In this document: one piece after another, positions 25,259 to 36,657 of the stretch
How the letters are laid out: the number at the start of each line of letters is the position of its first letter
Position numbering within the stretch: position 1 is the stretch's first letter
Source of the DNA: Beroe forskalii
Taxonomy: Eukaryota > Ctenophora > Nuda > Beroida > Beroidae
Reading direction: 5' to 3'
Assembly (NCBI GenBank): GCA_011033025.1
Contig: WFMF01000233.1
Location: 62,001 to 126,000 of the forward strand
DNA length: 64,000 nucleotides
Position numbers and translations under genes: made by a program
The notes under the pieces: generated by a model
The model's input: the letters and a program-made list of their open reading frames with translations, nothing else
Database searches by the model: none
Told to the model about the DNA's origin: nothing

Positions 25259-26563
25259 GCTTCCTACGAATAATACATGAGATTACGTCATGTGTATGTG
25301 ATAACAGGAGTGTGTTATTAATTATTGGAAAACCGTTTATACAAATCTACAAAATTTATACCGGAAATGTCCGTTTTAGAATGCTCACAACAAGAAGACC
25401 TTGTGCGTTGTTATTGAATTTCTCAGTATGGCGTTCGCCGCGCACATTGATTGTTTTGATGTATGTGTGATAAATAGTGTGACGCTCTGGCATCTGAGAC
25501 ACATAGACATAATGTGATCGTAAATATGTACAAATGTGAAATGTAACATTAACTAAACAGTAATCATACAAATATTTCCAAAGAAGCATTAACACTTCTG
25601 TTAGGACAAAATATAGACTAATTGCATCGAGATTTACCTGTTGGAATCATGTAATAATTCAAGAACAGCAATAAATAAATAACAGCAATGTTACCAAATA
25701 CAATAAATAACAGTCAATAACAGCCAATAAGTCATCACACTCACACTCAGTCTGCCGTGATGGTGTCAAGGAAACATGAATTTTGGAGATGCATAGTCAG
25801 ACGTAAAGTATTCGCAACATTGCACGCGTCAAAATGGTAAACATGTTTAGAAGAAAATCAATGTAAAATGAAATACATACAGCAAAAACGTGTTTAGAAG
25901 AAGCTGCTCACTACCATTCCTTCAATAACACAACAGGAAGTGACAGTTAAACAATAGATAATTAAACAGCAAAAAATAGACAACACAATAAAACTTTGAT
26001 AACAAAGAAATGAAAATGATCAAAAAAGATAATACCAGTGTGTAATCGAGAATACCAGAAGGGGAAATTAAAGATAGTAGAAGGGAATCAAGAATAAAAG
26101 AGGTGAAGAAACTTGTAAAATTGACAATCGCCAATCAAGGTGAACTGAATAATTCGATAATGAAAATACCAATGTTTATTTTTGAAAATTGAAAACGCAA
26201 CGTATGCCATGAAAATAGTTTTATCGTTTTACACAAAAGAAACACAAGCCAGTGCACTCTGTTTACAAATTACAGAACTGTGTAGAACAAACTATATAGC
26301 ATACTATACACTTCTGCGCTTTACATGAGCATTGAGCTATTGTCCTGATCTACACTCGTCTGACGCAAGCAATAATACAAATCAAATCCAAGTCTAATAG
26401 CATGCTTGTCAATATACGTCTAGTATCGCTAGTATTGGTTATCAGACACACCTAATGATTATAGGCTGCTCCATTGACACTGCAAGCACCACTGCCACTG
26501 CAAGCACCACCGTCCAACAGTCAACATTCTGCCACAGTACTTCTATAAGCAGTCTAGAGGGAA
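25259..26563. other. Intergenic upstream of MTBP copy 1
   Basis: The first 190 bp belong to the block duplicated at 57.1-60.7 kb. The rest is AT-rich with several AACAGCAATAAATAACAG-type words near 25660-25730. No coding exon or clear promoter motif was seen. Confidence 0.5.
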
Positions 26564-28141
26564 CTAACTACTAGGTTTTCCATCGTTCACATCCTTTTTT
26601 GAGGAGCCAAGATCGTAGCTCAGTGGTTGGGAAGCTGTTATATCAAGATACACCACAAACCTCACTTGCTGATCGTCACACCACAAACCATCCCACTCTG
26701 TCTGACCACTTTCAGGGTTGTACTCAGGTCTACCTTTCCAGGAGATACAGGTATTACTCCACTTACCTTTGTATTCCCACTCAATAACAAGGTGCATGTT
26801 AGCACTGCTGATCACATCCCTGTGACAGTGCAAGTCAGCAGGGTAGTCCTTTTCATCTGTGGTTAACTCGATGTTGAATTTACCTGTTTCTTCCCTTGAA
26901 ACAGGTGCCACTTTCAGGATAAAGCCACATTCTGAGTTCTGTCTGTTGCAATGACGATATGGATGTACGAATTTATAACACTGTTCAGCGGTAACCAACT
27001 GTCTCCATGTTAGTGTCTCTGAACCAACAATAACTGCAGTATCACTATCCGATACGACTGATGGAGGCAAGCTTTGCAAGAGTTCAGGAAAGAGGAACCT
27101 CTCAGTAAAAACTCTGGGTACTCTACACAGAGACAGAGCAGTACAAACTTCCGGTATTTTGCGTAGTACCCTACTACGGCGTTTAGCGTTATGACACCAG
27201 TACACATATTCTATCATCAAGAAAACGCTGATACCCTGAACTTCAGAAAGAGCACGTGCAATGTCCGTGTCTCGGACATCATCAAGCAACTTCTTATCAC
27301 GGAATAAGTTAGATAATGTTCTGTTAGCAGGATCAATCTCACCATTGTCCTGTCTCAAAGCGTTATTCAAACTCATCACCAGCTCCAAATGGTCCTGGTC
27401 AGATTGATTGAACTGCTTTAGTAAGAGTAGGAACACTTCATTGTACAGCTGTACTTCACCTACCAAACACCGCACCACCTCAGCATGGGATAGGATAGCA
27501 CGAACTACGTCAGTTACTCCTCCTTCTGTCTGGAGATGCTCTCTAAGAACTCTAAGTACAGGGATGTACTGTCCACTGCTCATTTTCAGTAAGTGACTCA
27601 GGGTCTTTTTAGATATGTCTTTGAAGTTTTCTCTGAGGTATTGCTCCACAAACACTTCCACCACATTCACAACGTTGGAGAATTTACGGACCACTATTTC
27701 CATCAAGTCTCCATTATTCAGGGTAATTTCAGAGTACACAGCTTCATTGAACAGAAATGCCATTTCAGTATAGTCTTGAGAGCTGGACTCACAGAATCGG
27801 GTGAATGCAGCAGTACATTTCTCCATTATCCATTTTACCTTGAAAGAATGTGACAATCCCCTTAATTCTCTGAACTGAGACGGTTCTACCTTGATACCAC
27901 CTCTGTATAAGCTCTCAAGAAACAGCACTGCCACCTCCTTCGAATACTCGTTGAGTTCTATAACCTTCTGATTAAGTACGGAGAACATATGGGTGAACAC
28001 CTCACTGTTCCACGAGAGAATGAGAGAACTAGCCCTCATGGTGGTAGAGTCCTTGAACTTCACATCCACATTCCCATGGAGTGGGTCGTGTAAGTTCTCC
28101 ACTCCGAAGTTATAGGGAACGGAAACCTTTGACACCGACAT
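26564..28141 (-). CDS. Intronless BTB-BACK domain protein
   Basis: A single 525-codon frame starting MSVSKVSVPYNFGVENLHD. Residues about 20-110 form a BTB/POZ domain: DVKFKDSTTMRASSLILSWN, then SEVFTHMF, a VAVLFLESLYRGGI helix and a late FKVKWIMEKC helix. Residues about 115-210 are a BACK-like helical region. The rest has no recognised repeat; no kelch, MATH or TRAF motif is visible. BTB-BACK proteins often serve as Cullin-3 adaptors, but that is family knowledge, not shown here. The absence of introns contrasts with neighbouring genes and suggests retro-origin or a lineage-specific intronless expansion. A TATA box lies about 230 bp upstream. BTB fold confidence is high, specific function unknown. 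Confidence 0.85.
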   Translation of the reverse strand: MSVSKVSVPYNFGVENLHDPLHGNVDVKFKDSTTMRASSLILSWNSEVFTHMFSVLNQKVIELNEYSKEVAVLFLESLYRGGIKVEPSQFRELRGLSHSFKVKWIMEKCTAAFTRFCESSSQDYTEMAFLFNEAVYSEITLNNGDLMEIVVRKFSNVVNVVEVFVEQYLRENFKDISKKTLSHLLKMSSGQYIPVLRVLREHLQTEGGVTDVVRAILSHAEVVRCLVGEVQLYNEVFLLLLKQFNQSDQDHLELVMSLNNALRQDNGEIDPANRTLSNLFRDKKLLDDVRDTDIARALSEVQGISVFLMIEYVYWCHNAKRRSRVLRKIPEVCTALSLCRVPRVFTERFLFPELLQSLPPSVVSDSDTAVIVGSETLTWRQLVTAEQCYKFVHPYRHCNRQNSECGFILKVAPVSREETGKFNIELTTDEKDYPADLHCHRDVISSANMHLVIEWEYKGKWSNTCISWKGRPEYNPESGQTEWDGLWCDDQQVRFVVYLDITASQPLSYDLGSSKKDVNDGKPSS

Positions 28142-28372
28142 TCATACAGCTACGGTAGTAGGTTAAAGTTGTTTCATAATTAAAGTTGTTTCATTATTTG
28201 AAACAAGAACACACGTGAAACAACTCAACAAGATAAATAGTGCTTCGGTGACAACAATATGTATTATGTAATAATGAAACACAGCTGCAGGATTGAAATG
28301 AGAATGACAACTACCATCGGCGGCACAAAATCTGAATGGGTACTGGACAAAATTATTGTGAGAAATCAAGTT

Positions 28373-28381
28373 CTTATATAG
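28373..28381 (-). promoter_or_regulatory. TATA box of the BTB-BACK gene
   Basis: On the minus strand CTATATAAG follows a GC-rich CGCCCGCT and lies about 232 bp upstream of the BTB start codon, leaving room for a 200-nt leader. Position and sequence fit a core promoter; initiator not identified. Confidence 0.6.
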
Positions 28382-28559
28382 AGCGGGCGCTGGTCAGCAT
28401 AATACGTATATCATCGAACAATATTTAAGTATTTTTGTAGCAAAATTCCTTTTACGGTAACTTATTATAGATGGCCACAGGATGGGTATTTATATAAAAT
28501 TACAGAACTCCCACACCGTTTAATAAAGACACAGAGAGCTACTAATATTATTAAAATAC

Positions 28560-30588
28560 TCAAAACGGATGGGGGGAGTGGAGTAAGTTGAGGATCTCAA
28601 CGTAAGAGGCAGTGTTGTCGGGAGCAACGAGACCATGCCTAATAAGGAAATCTATTACAACCCCCGCACAGTTCGGTTTAAACTTGTCTGTCACGACCAC
28701 TTCCTTCACTCGGGCGATTGTCATCAACTCGAAACCTAGGGGAGGTAAAGAAACGTCTGAGGTTCATCGAAATTGAGTTTCTTATGGTCGACCGACGAAA
28801 ACGATCAATAACATTTTATATTCTGTGGTTGAAAGTACTATAATTTTCTGCACATTATTCGCAAAGTGATTTTATTTTTTTCAAAGGTTACAGTGAAGTT
28901 GAGTATAATTGTATACCGCAACATAAAAAGAGTCTACATAATCTCGTGCTCGCCAGTACCTTCAACTTCCCCGTCGTTATTTGCGGGTACAAAGTCACTC
29001 GGCAGCTCCAGATCGTAGACAAACTCCACCTCCGGAGCTATCCCGTACCCGTTTACGATCGTGTAACTTATCGCACCGGCGGGTTTAGCTCGGTGCGAGA
29101 GTATTTCCGCAGGAATGTTGGCCTCCTCATCAGCTTCCTTCACCAGGGTGTCCCAGATGTTATATCCTGAGCTGGGGTTCACGGATCAGAGATACTATTC
29201 TGTACTGTACTCAGACTTTAAGTGATATTTGTGGTTTAATAGGTAATGCACTGTTTTTGAGTCTCATTGGATAATCTGATACTTCAAATTATCATTTTTC
29301 TGAGTTGACCCAACAATAATATTATTCAGAATCACTTTTTATCGAGTCGATTCAGAAAGAACTAATAATTTCGAAGTATAAGTGGAAATGAAATTCGTTA
29401 GGTAGGTACCTACAGTACATGCTGAGATTAAAATTTTGTGAACGTGTAATAGTTAGGTAATGTAGTTATAAGCAACGTATTCCTCTAACACCCACCTTAT
29501 TCCTCCAGCGACCATGTTGTCATATAGCCCAGGGTACTTGGCTTTGTTCGGATCTCTTACACCTACCCACATCATCATCTCACCATCCTTGAAAGTGTAA
29601 CCATTCATGTGAACCCCATAGCTTCTACATGGATGAGATATACATACCATCTTTTGAGATTTGACTGTCGAACACAACTTATTTTTAAATAATGATTGTA
29701 CACATCAAATTGGACTGTGAGATTCAATTTAAAAACAATAGTAGCAGAATCGGCATCGCATAGTTACAAAAAATTCAAGATTTGTTTTATAGATTTGGAA
29801 GTTGGAACTTGGTAGTTAAGGCTTTCTCAGTTCTCATATTTAAGTTAAAACATTATATGATATGGAAGGTACACATGATCAAGAAATAGGATATATATTA
29901 TCTGCAGCAGTTCAAGACGTACATGTTTTAAATTAGAAACTTACATGAAAGTATTGGGACAGCAGCACGTTCAATATCAAACAACTTATTTGAGTTGAAA
30001 CATCCATTGAAAACAGTGTAGTTTTCATTTCTCCAACCTCAAAAATACAAATATTCAATTTGAATATGTAACTGATTAAAGTCATTATTATCAACAAAGA
30101 AAAAGCCATGAAATATTTCCAGAACATTTCATAAAATTCTAAATTTCGATATACATTCAGGTTATGTCAGATAATTTGACTAAGACTATCAAGTGCCAAT
30201 TTTACAATTATTAAATGATAATAACATAGGATTAACAGGAAACTGAACCCCGACTGACCCCTAGGAAGTTAGTAAAGTGCAAACCCCTATGGTATTACTC
30301 ATGAAAATTACCTTTTAATGTGTGATCAAAGAACTTTTTGTCCCGAAGTTTTAAAAAGAATTCATTTATAGCAAATGTTCGATCCTCAAATGTCACAATT
30401 GATTCCTTAAATTGAACAACATTTTCACCAACTTCAAATTTATCAATTTCTTCCTTAAAATGCCTGATGTTGTCTTTCAATATCATCCCACATTGTATCC
30501 CATCAACCATAAAAGGCAAAAACATACTCTTGTTTATTGGACAGCTTATTTTTCTTGTAAATGACAAGGCAAGGTCTGACCAACACAT
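28560..30588 (-). CDS. DUF4743-type Nudix hydrolase
   Basis: Minus-strand exons: 30588-30312, 30037-29945, about 29624-29496, 29171-28960 and 28735-28560. Exon 1 gives the DUF4743 domain (LPFMVDGIQCGMI, then VTFEDRT). Exon 1 joins exon 2 to read LKGWRNENY, and exon 2 holds FDIERAAVP, both diagnostic of this family. Exon 3 has YGVHMNGYTF and YPGLYDNMVAGGI. The Nudix box continues in exon 4 as LVKEADEEANIP, followed by DLELPSDFVPANNDGEVE. Exon 5 has KPNCAGVVIDFLIRHG and stops after SPHPF. Yeast YJR142W and plant NUDX20/24-like enzymes act on diphosphates such as oxidised thiamine diphosphate derivatives; the animal substrate is inferred. The exon 2-3 junction is uncertain: the obvious GTAAGT donor gives the wrong phase, so a shifted donor or acceptor is used. 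The N-terminal Met is the first plausible start. Confidence 0.87.
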
Positions 30589-31482
30589 GATTCCTACAAT
30601 CTCAATTAGTTAATTTAATTACTCAATTTTTGGTAATCTTAAAGTTTTTATAAATATTTCATAACTTAATGAACTATTGAGGAGTTCAGGCCCGTAGCCA
30701 GGAGTTTGAGTTCACATAAGACTCAAGTGTGAGCCTAATTAAGGGATGGATACTAATTTTTGGCGATATGATATGATCAAAATACACTATGCATTGTCCA
30801 AACTGAACAAGGAATGTTATAATGTTACATCGAAATGAAGCAGCAATTTATAAATATAAGAGTCATTCTCCTCGATTCTCGTTGCTATCTTTTTGACCTT
30901 TGGTTCTTAGTACTCTGCATAGGCACAAATAGACAGGGAGGTGGCAATTTAATTGTCCCAAGTGGCATGTGATGTTAAAAGCATCAGGTTCCAAATTAAA
31001 TGAAAGGGGAGGGGTGAATTTCAATTAAATATGGCTTTGATAACTAATAATTTCCAGATTAAAGCCATCAAATTTTTACATAGTATAACAACAAAAAGTT
31101 TCCAAATTGTTTTTTGGTATCATAAATCTTTCCTGAAATATGTTTTTAATGAAAAGTTTGAATTTAATTCTCTTTAAAATTTTTAGTTGCCTTATTGGGT
31201 AGAAAACTAAATAAATGTCCCCCACCATGGTAAAAATATTGTATCTGTGAGTAACTGAAAACATGTTAGTGGATTGAATTTGAAAATTATCAAATATAAG
31301 AATTCAATTTAAACATAAAATGTACAATTTTGTTAAATAAATTATCAGTAATATGAAACTTCTGCACATCAAGTGATAACCAAACAATCATAAATTCATA
31401 GAGATCCAACACTTACATGAAATAAGTGGTCATTATTTCTCAAAAATACATTCATTAACAGTAGATATCAGAGAGTCAAAAC

Positions 31483-32451
31483 TCAAAACATTCCTTTGAG
31501 TCTTTGTCTATTTTTTAGTTCAGTCTGCTTCACAGCCACCTGAAGGTCTTTAATTCTTTTGCTGGCTAAGATTTTTTGAGAAGGATCAATTTCTGCTAGT
31601 TTGTGCCAGTCTGATGTGGATTCATCCACATTCCATAGTGCTCCATGAGCAGTGGCTCTTCTGTAAAGTCCTTTTACATTATTAGGGTCTCGGTTAAGCA
31701 CAGTATTTAGATGAGTTAATGCAGTAGCAAACTCTTTCTTAATAATCATCACTTGGCTATAATTTAAAAGTAATGGAATCTTCAAATCTTCTATTTCATT
31801 CCACTCAGATGAGTGGGGCTGTTCTTTAAGTGCAAGTTGTTCTAGGGTGCCAATAGCTTTAGCATAATTTTGTTCTGCTGCATCATAATTTTTATCTTTA
31901 AATTGATTATTTCCTTTTTCCCGCAGTTCAGAAACAAGTTTGTATTTTTCTTCGGATGTCATTGCCCATACTTGTTTATTGTATTCTCCAGGTTGTTCAA
32001 CAGAAAGTAAATCGAACTCAAATATAAGACTTTCACCAGTAAGTTTATCAAGATCACAATATCCAGTAGACTGATTTCCACAACAACTTTTTGTGATTAC
32101 TGCATCCTTTTCTACTTTCTTTTTCTGCATATCTCTTAATGTCTTAGAAAGTTTTGTATAGCCAAAACACTTTGAGGGCACACAATAAAATAATGACCTT
32201 TCTCCAGGCCGCATTGTTTTGATAGCATCTTCCCATGAATCTAGTTGGAAACTATGTCCACAAAGCAGTTCAAAAGGTTCATTCCAAGCACGGGAATCAT
32301 CAATGAGTTTTCTTTCATCATTATTCACAAATGTACGAAAATGAAAGAGGGCTTTTGTGTCTTTTCTGTATGAGGGCAGGGGACCATTACCAGGGTATTG
32401 AATATCTTTATGAATGCCTTTTCCAACAGTATGTACTTGTGGGTCAATCAT
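31483..32451 (-). CDS. AIP: AIP-like FKBP/TPR co-chaperone, intronless
   Basis: A single 322-codon frame (human AIP has 330). Residues about 10-155 form the FKBP-like domain: KALFHFRTF, DDSRAWNEPFELLCG and a degenerate active site expected to lack isomerase activity, as in AIP. LIFEFDLLSVEQPGEY closes the domain and WAMTSEEK leads into three TPR motifs (GNNQFKDKNYDAAEQNYAKA, LLLNYSQVMI, VKGLYRRATAHGALWN). The C-terminal helix ends RLKGMF, like human RFRGIF, the segment that contacts clients such as the aryl hydrocarbon receptor. AIP works in the cytosol with Hsp90. The frame is complete and without introns, unlike the multi-exon gene in most animals, so it may be a retrocopy that stayed functional. 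No poly(A) relic or target duplication was seen. Confidence 0.93.
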   Translation of the reverse strand: MIDPQVHTVGKGIHKDIQYPGNGPLPSYRKDTKALFHFRTFVNNDERKLIDDSRAWNEPFELLCGHSFQLDSWEDAIKTMRPGERSLFYCVPSKCFGYTKLSKTLRDMQKKKVEKDAVITKSCCGNQSTGYCDLDKLTGESLIFEFDLLSVEQPGEYNKQVWAMTSEEKYKLVSELREKGNNQFKDKNYDAAEQNYAKAIGTLEQLALKEQPHSSEWNEIEDLKIPLLLNYSQVMIIKKEFATALTHLNTVLNRDPNNVKGLYRRATAHGALWNVDESTSDWHKLAEIDPSQKILASKRIKDLQVAVKQTELKNRQRLKGMF

Positions 32452-32940
32452 AATTCATCCAGCATCAAAGGGATAATAAGATTCACACTAGGTGCAATGA
32501 TTTCTTTCGCTAAAAGCACACCCTACAACACAACATACATTTAGGTCTCAGGATGATGTTAAATGGTTATCAATCATCAGAATAGCATTTGTTAAGCTGA
32601 GAGTAACTCAGTAATGTTAATTCAAAAAGAAATATCGTTGTGGAGCCTCGACCTTATTTGACTACACCTCAATAGGTACAGAATCCAGGGTTAAGTATAG
32701 TATAATAATTTTACTATCAAGTAACATATTTTGGAAATCACAAGTTAACAAACTCATTGAATTATCATTAACTTACTGAGAATGTAGTTATATTACATTA
32801 TATTGAATTCATAAAGAGATATTTCATATTGGATAGAGAGTACAGTATCAGTGTTATTTCTTAGTATCACTACAATTAATCAGATATGAAGCAGATATAT
32901 GATTCTGATGTATCACATGAGAAAATAACAACGAGAAAAT
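32452..32940. other. Upstream of AIP, no gene seen
   Basis: AT-rich sequence that should contain the AIP promoter; no clear core element. A short tandem GAGAAAATAACAAC repeat ends it at about 32921-32985. Confidence 0.4.
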
Positions 32941-32989
32941 AACAACGAGAAAATAACAACGAGAAAATAACAATGAGAAAATAACCGAT

Positions 32990-34140
32990 CAGAACAAGAT
33001 GATCGAACTCCAGAGCAAGATGATCCAGAAGCAGGAAGAACAGCTCTCGGAAGTGAAGACCACCGTAGCAACGGAGATGAAATCCTACTCAGCAGTTGTA
33101 TCGAAGAGTTGTATGGTGGCACTAGCGCCTCAAAAGCTCCAGGCAGCTGTTCAGAAAGTAGCTGATACTAGTGAACGAAGTAAGAACATCATTGTGTACA
33201 GAATTGAAGAGAAGGAAGACAAGCAACTTCAGAACAAGGTTGAAGTAATCTTGGCAGAGATGGATGAAAAGCCAGTAATTGAGAACTGTACCAGAGTTGG
33301 AATGAAGAAGTAAGATTTGGTCAGACCTGTCAGATTCTCGCTGAATTGTTCTGCCCACGTGCAGCAGATCCTGAAGAACGCACGAAAGCTACGCAAGAAG
33401 GATGGATACAGATTGATCTACATCAGCCCAGATCGGTCTGTGGAAGAGCGAAGAGCTTACAAGAAGCTTGTTGAGGAACTGAAGCTGAAAAGATCTAATG
33501 AGCTGGACAAAGTTCATGTTATCAAGAACAATCGGGGGGGGATCATGGATTAAGTGCAAGACACGAGGGGTACTAAGTGATTTTTTGCCCAATTTTGAAA
33601 TACCACCCACCACCCCTTCAGATAATCCCATTAACTAAGTGATATTTGGCACCATTTGTAGTGACCCACCCCAAAATTAGCATAAAACCTATCAAGCGGC
33701 AGATTGTCCCCTGTACTAACTGATATTTGTCACTATTTGAAGGTACCCACCCTAAAGGAGCATAAAACGACGCAGATTGTCCCATGTACTAACTGAAATT
33801 TGTCATGTTTTGTAGGGACCCACCCCAAAATGAGCAGTTTGTCCCGTGTACTAACTGAAATTTAATACAATTTGTGGGGACCCACCCCAAAATTATGACG
33901 TCATCTGGCAAAAAAGTGCCCAAATATGGAAAAATATGCCATTTGGACTAAGTGATTATGATTTTCCCATAAGGTGACCACCTCAGTTAGTACAGTGGAC
34001 TAAGTGATTTCGCCAAGGGCCAAACACCACCCACCCCGGCCTCGTGTCTTGCACTTAGTCCCTGATCCCCCCCCCGGAACAATAAGATTGTCAGTTTCTG
34101 TAGAGACAGTTTGCCAGATGCTTCTGACAAGACTTGAAAA
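32990..34140 (+). mobile_element. LINE ORF1 relic, split by a MITE
   Basis: Frames at 33002-33313 and 33317-33532 resemble an ORF1 protein of non-LTR retrotransposons. A coiled-coil start (MIQKQEEQLSEVK) leads to an RRM-like core with IIVYRIEEKEDKQ, then KNARKLRKKDGY, IYISPDRSVEERRAYKKLVE. One in-frame stop lies at about 33311. After the inserted element at 33533-34076 the frame resumes for about 18 codons (KIVSFCRDSLPDASDKT) and stops. No endonuclease or reverse transcriptase is adjacent, so this is a dead fragment of an L2/CR1-like element; the clade is uncertain. Confidence 0.75.
33533..34076. mobile_element. G-run-ended MITE with 7-bp TSD inside the LINE relic
   Basis: Termini are CGGGGGGGGATCATGGATTA and the complement of CGGGGGGGGGATCAGGGACT, then both continue AAGTGCAAGACACGAGG. 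The 7-bp target GAACAAT is duplicated at 33526-33532 and 34077-34083. The interior has about five degenerate copies of an 85-bp unit with ACTAACTGAAATTTGTC and GACCCACCCCAAAAT. No coding capacity. Removing it restores contiguity of the ORF1 relic, which proves insertion after that relic. A 7-bp duplication does not match the commonest superfamilies. Confidence 0.88.
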
Positions 34141-34869
34141 GTTTCACATATTATCACAATTCACTTTGTTATTTTGTAATGGGCGATTTTATTGCGTGTG
34201 AGCCTGCTTCATATATGCGTGTTTGGTAACCCATCAAACTTAATTGATGATGACATTTTTTCGGATTTATGTTTCAAGTTCATTGCTGTACAATATAGTT
34301 TGAAAAGTTTTATTATATAAAAAAAGGATAATCAAACACCCTTACGATATGTTTATATGAATTATCACACAAGCAAAGCATGTGTCATAATTATTGCTCA
34401 AGCCAAAGGCGAGTGCAATAATTCCAATTATCACAATTATCACAATTCAATTCAATTATAAATTTTCACAGCACACAGAAAACAATATACTGGAGTCGAA
34501 GGCGAGTGTGATAATTGATATAAATGTATCCTTAGGGTGTTTGATTAATCAATCATATACGTGAGAAATGGACGAAGATCTACACTGGTTTTCCAATAAG
34601 AGAGCAAATTAAAAAGCTACTTTAAAATATAAAAATCCCTCAAACTAGAGAGTAGAGGGTCTGAAATTGAATCTTGAGAATGTCATGGAAGTGGCCAGGA
34701 ATTTTAGATTAGATGGTGAAGAGTGGCTATGTTTATTTAAGTTAGCCTAAGGAAGTATGAATAAAATGAAAGTCCGGATTCTCCATAAACTTTGGTCATA
34801 TCTCTTGATTCCAAAGTGATTGTCGATTGAAATGTGTAGCAACAAAATTCAAAGGTCATTTTCATGTAA

Positions 34870-35271
34870 GGGGCCATCCTGAAATGAGCTCATCACTTGG
34901 GTGTGTATGCATGTATGTTTTGGAAATGATGAGGTAGTGATGAGGTTGAATGTATGTAGCTTAACTGAATGTATGTAGGTTTGCAAAATGATGGGCCCAT
35001 CACTTAGAGGCGAAATTTTGACATCAACCACTAATTTTAAAATTGGACCAAGGTTAGCCCTAAGTTAGAATTTAGATGATCTAATTTAGATTGCTTTAGT
35101 GACGTCATTTCAACTTTCATATTGAATAAGTGATTCAACATAAATCTTGAAATGATGAGATGAGGTTGGGGTATGTATGTATCTTTCCCAAATGATGAGG
35201 TAATGATGAGGTTGTATGTATGTATGTTCAGAAAAGGCCGATTTTTGATGAGCTCATTTCTGGATGGCCCC
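34870..35271. mobile_element. PIF/Harbinger-like MITE, TAA TSD
   Basis: Termini GGGGCCATCCTGAAATGAGC and the complement of GGGGCCATCCAGAAATGAGC, both followed by TCATCA. The element is flanked by TAA at 34867-34869 and 35272-35274. A three-base TWA duplication and GG-start ends fit PIF/Harbinger. The interior carries repeated GTATGTATGT and AATGATGAGGTAGTGATGAGG words; no transposase. Confidence 0.78.
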
Positions 35272-36275
35272 TAAGTGTGTAACGCTGTAATAAATGTACA
35301 TTTATTGGCAAATTGTAGACTAGTAGTGAGGGTAAGTGGGTGCGCCACTCATATAATGACCAACAAGTATAGATAAACTCATGAAACTAGAACAAGATAA
35401 AGTGGAACATATACACTGGTGTATCATAATGGAGTGAGAGCAAGTGGTCTTACTGCTTTACTGGCATGTGCGTGCGTGGCTCATATAACAACTAACATGA
35501 ATGGTGATTGCATAATCCCATGAAACCAGAGTCCAAAACAAGATAATGTAAGATGTATACACTGGTGTATCATAATTGAGTGAGAACTAAAAAGTCAGAT
35601 TTAAATGGTTTTAGGAATAAAATAGAAATAGAAATAGAATAATTTTTGGTATTAAACCATCACACATCATTTCATTATATCAAAACAATAGCTTCCACTA
35701 AAAACACACCTTTAAACCCAGGTGTCCATTTATACTGTTCTTTAAGGGGTGTTAGAGCTGTTCTTTGAGGGGTGTAATAACTGGACAGTTGTCACACACC
35801 TGGAAAAATTTCGTTCCTAAGCCCGCATAGGTGTGTGTACGCGCTGCGCGACGATAACAGGGGTACACAACGTACACGTGTTTAGCAAAAAAATTTCGAA
35901 AATTTATAATCTTATGATAAGTGTTTATCAACCATCAAAATCAATTTTTGAAGCCGTTATATAACAAAAATTAACAAAGCAAGAACACGTTGTACATATA
36001 TCTCAATATTTGCTCACTCTATGATGAGCCGAGAAACACCTTATGGGATGTGACTCAGAGCCTCATCAAGAATTGTCACTACAAAGATATCTTCTCACAC
36101 CCCCTTCATGTAAAAGAACTGGCAAGATTCGGTGCACCGGTGTCACAAACTAAGATTCCCGAAGGATGATTCTGCCGAAAACACCAATTGAATTATTGCC
36201 AAAATCACCAGAATTCAGACTCTTCTTTATGTACTTATGCATGTGTAATGTTACATGAACTAATGGACTTTTTAA

Positions 36276-36657
36276 GGCGTCTGCATAGAGTTAGGTTGAT
36301 CGAAAATCAGGTTTAATGTAAAAATGCACACATGTCTCTACGAATAATATTTTTCATGAATTGTTTTGCATCAGTTAGAAAACGAAATTCCTCAGAAAAA
36401 AATGAAGCCAGATTTTTGATTTAGGCCTCCAAAACTTTTTAAGCCCATTCGGGCCAAAAATTTGGCAAAAATATGTGTAAAATGTGCTCAAAATTTTTTG
36501 GAGGTTTAAATCAAAAATCCAGCTCCATTTGTTTCTGAGCAATTTAGTTTTCTAACTGATGCATAAAGAATTATGAAGAAAAAATATTCATAAGGACATT
36601 GGTGCGTGTTTTTACATTAAACCTGATTTTCGATCAACCTAAGTCTATGCAGACGCC
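36276..36657. mobile_element. Foldback MITE with 175-bp arms, TAA TSD
   Basis: Almost the whole element is an inverted repeat. Ends start GGCGTCTGCATAGAGTTAGG and the complement of GGCGTCTGCATAGACTTAGG, and pairing continues to the centre near 36465 at roughly 85 percent identity by eye. TAA flanks both sides (36273-36275, 36658-36660). This fits PIF/Harbinger. No coding capacity. Confidence 0.85.
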
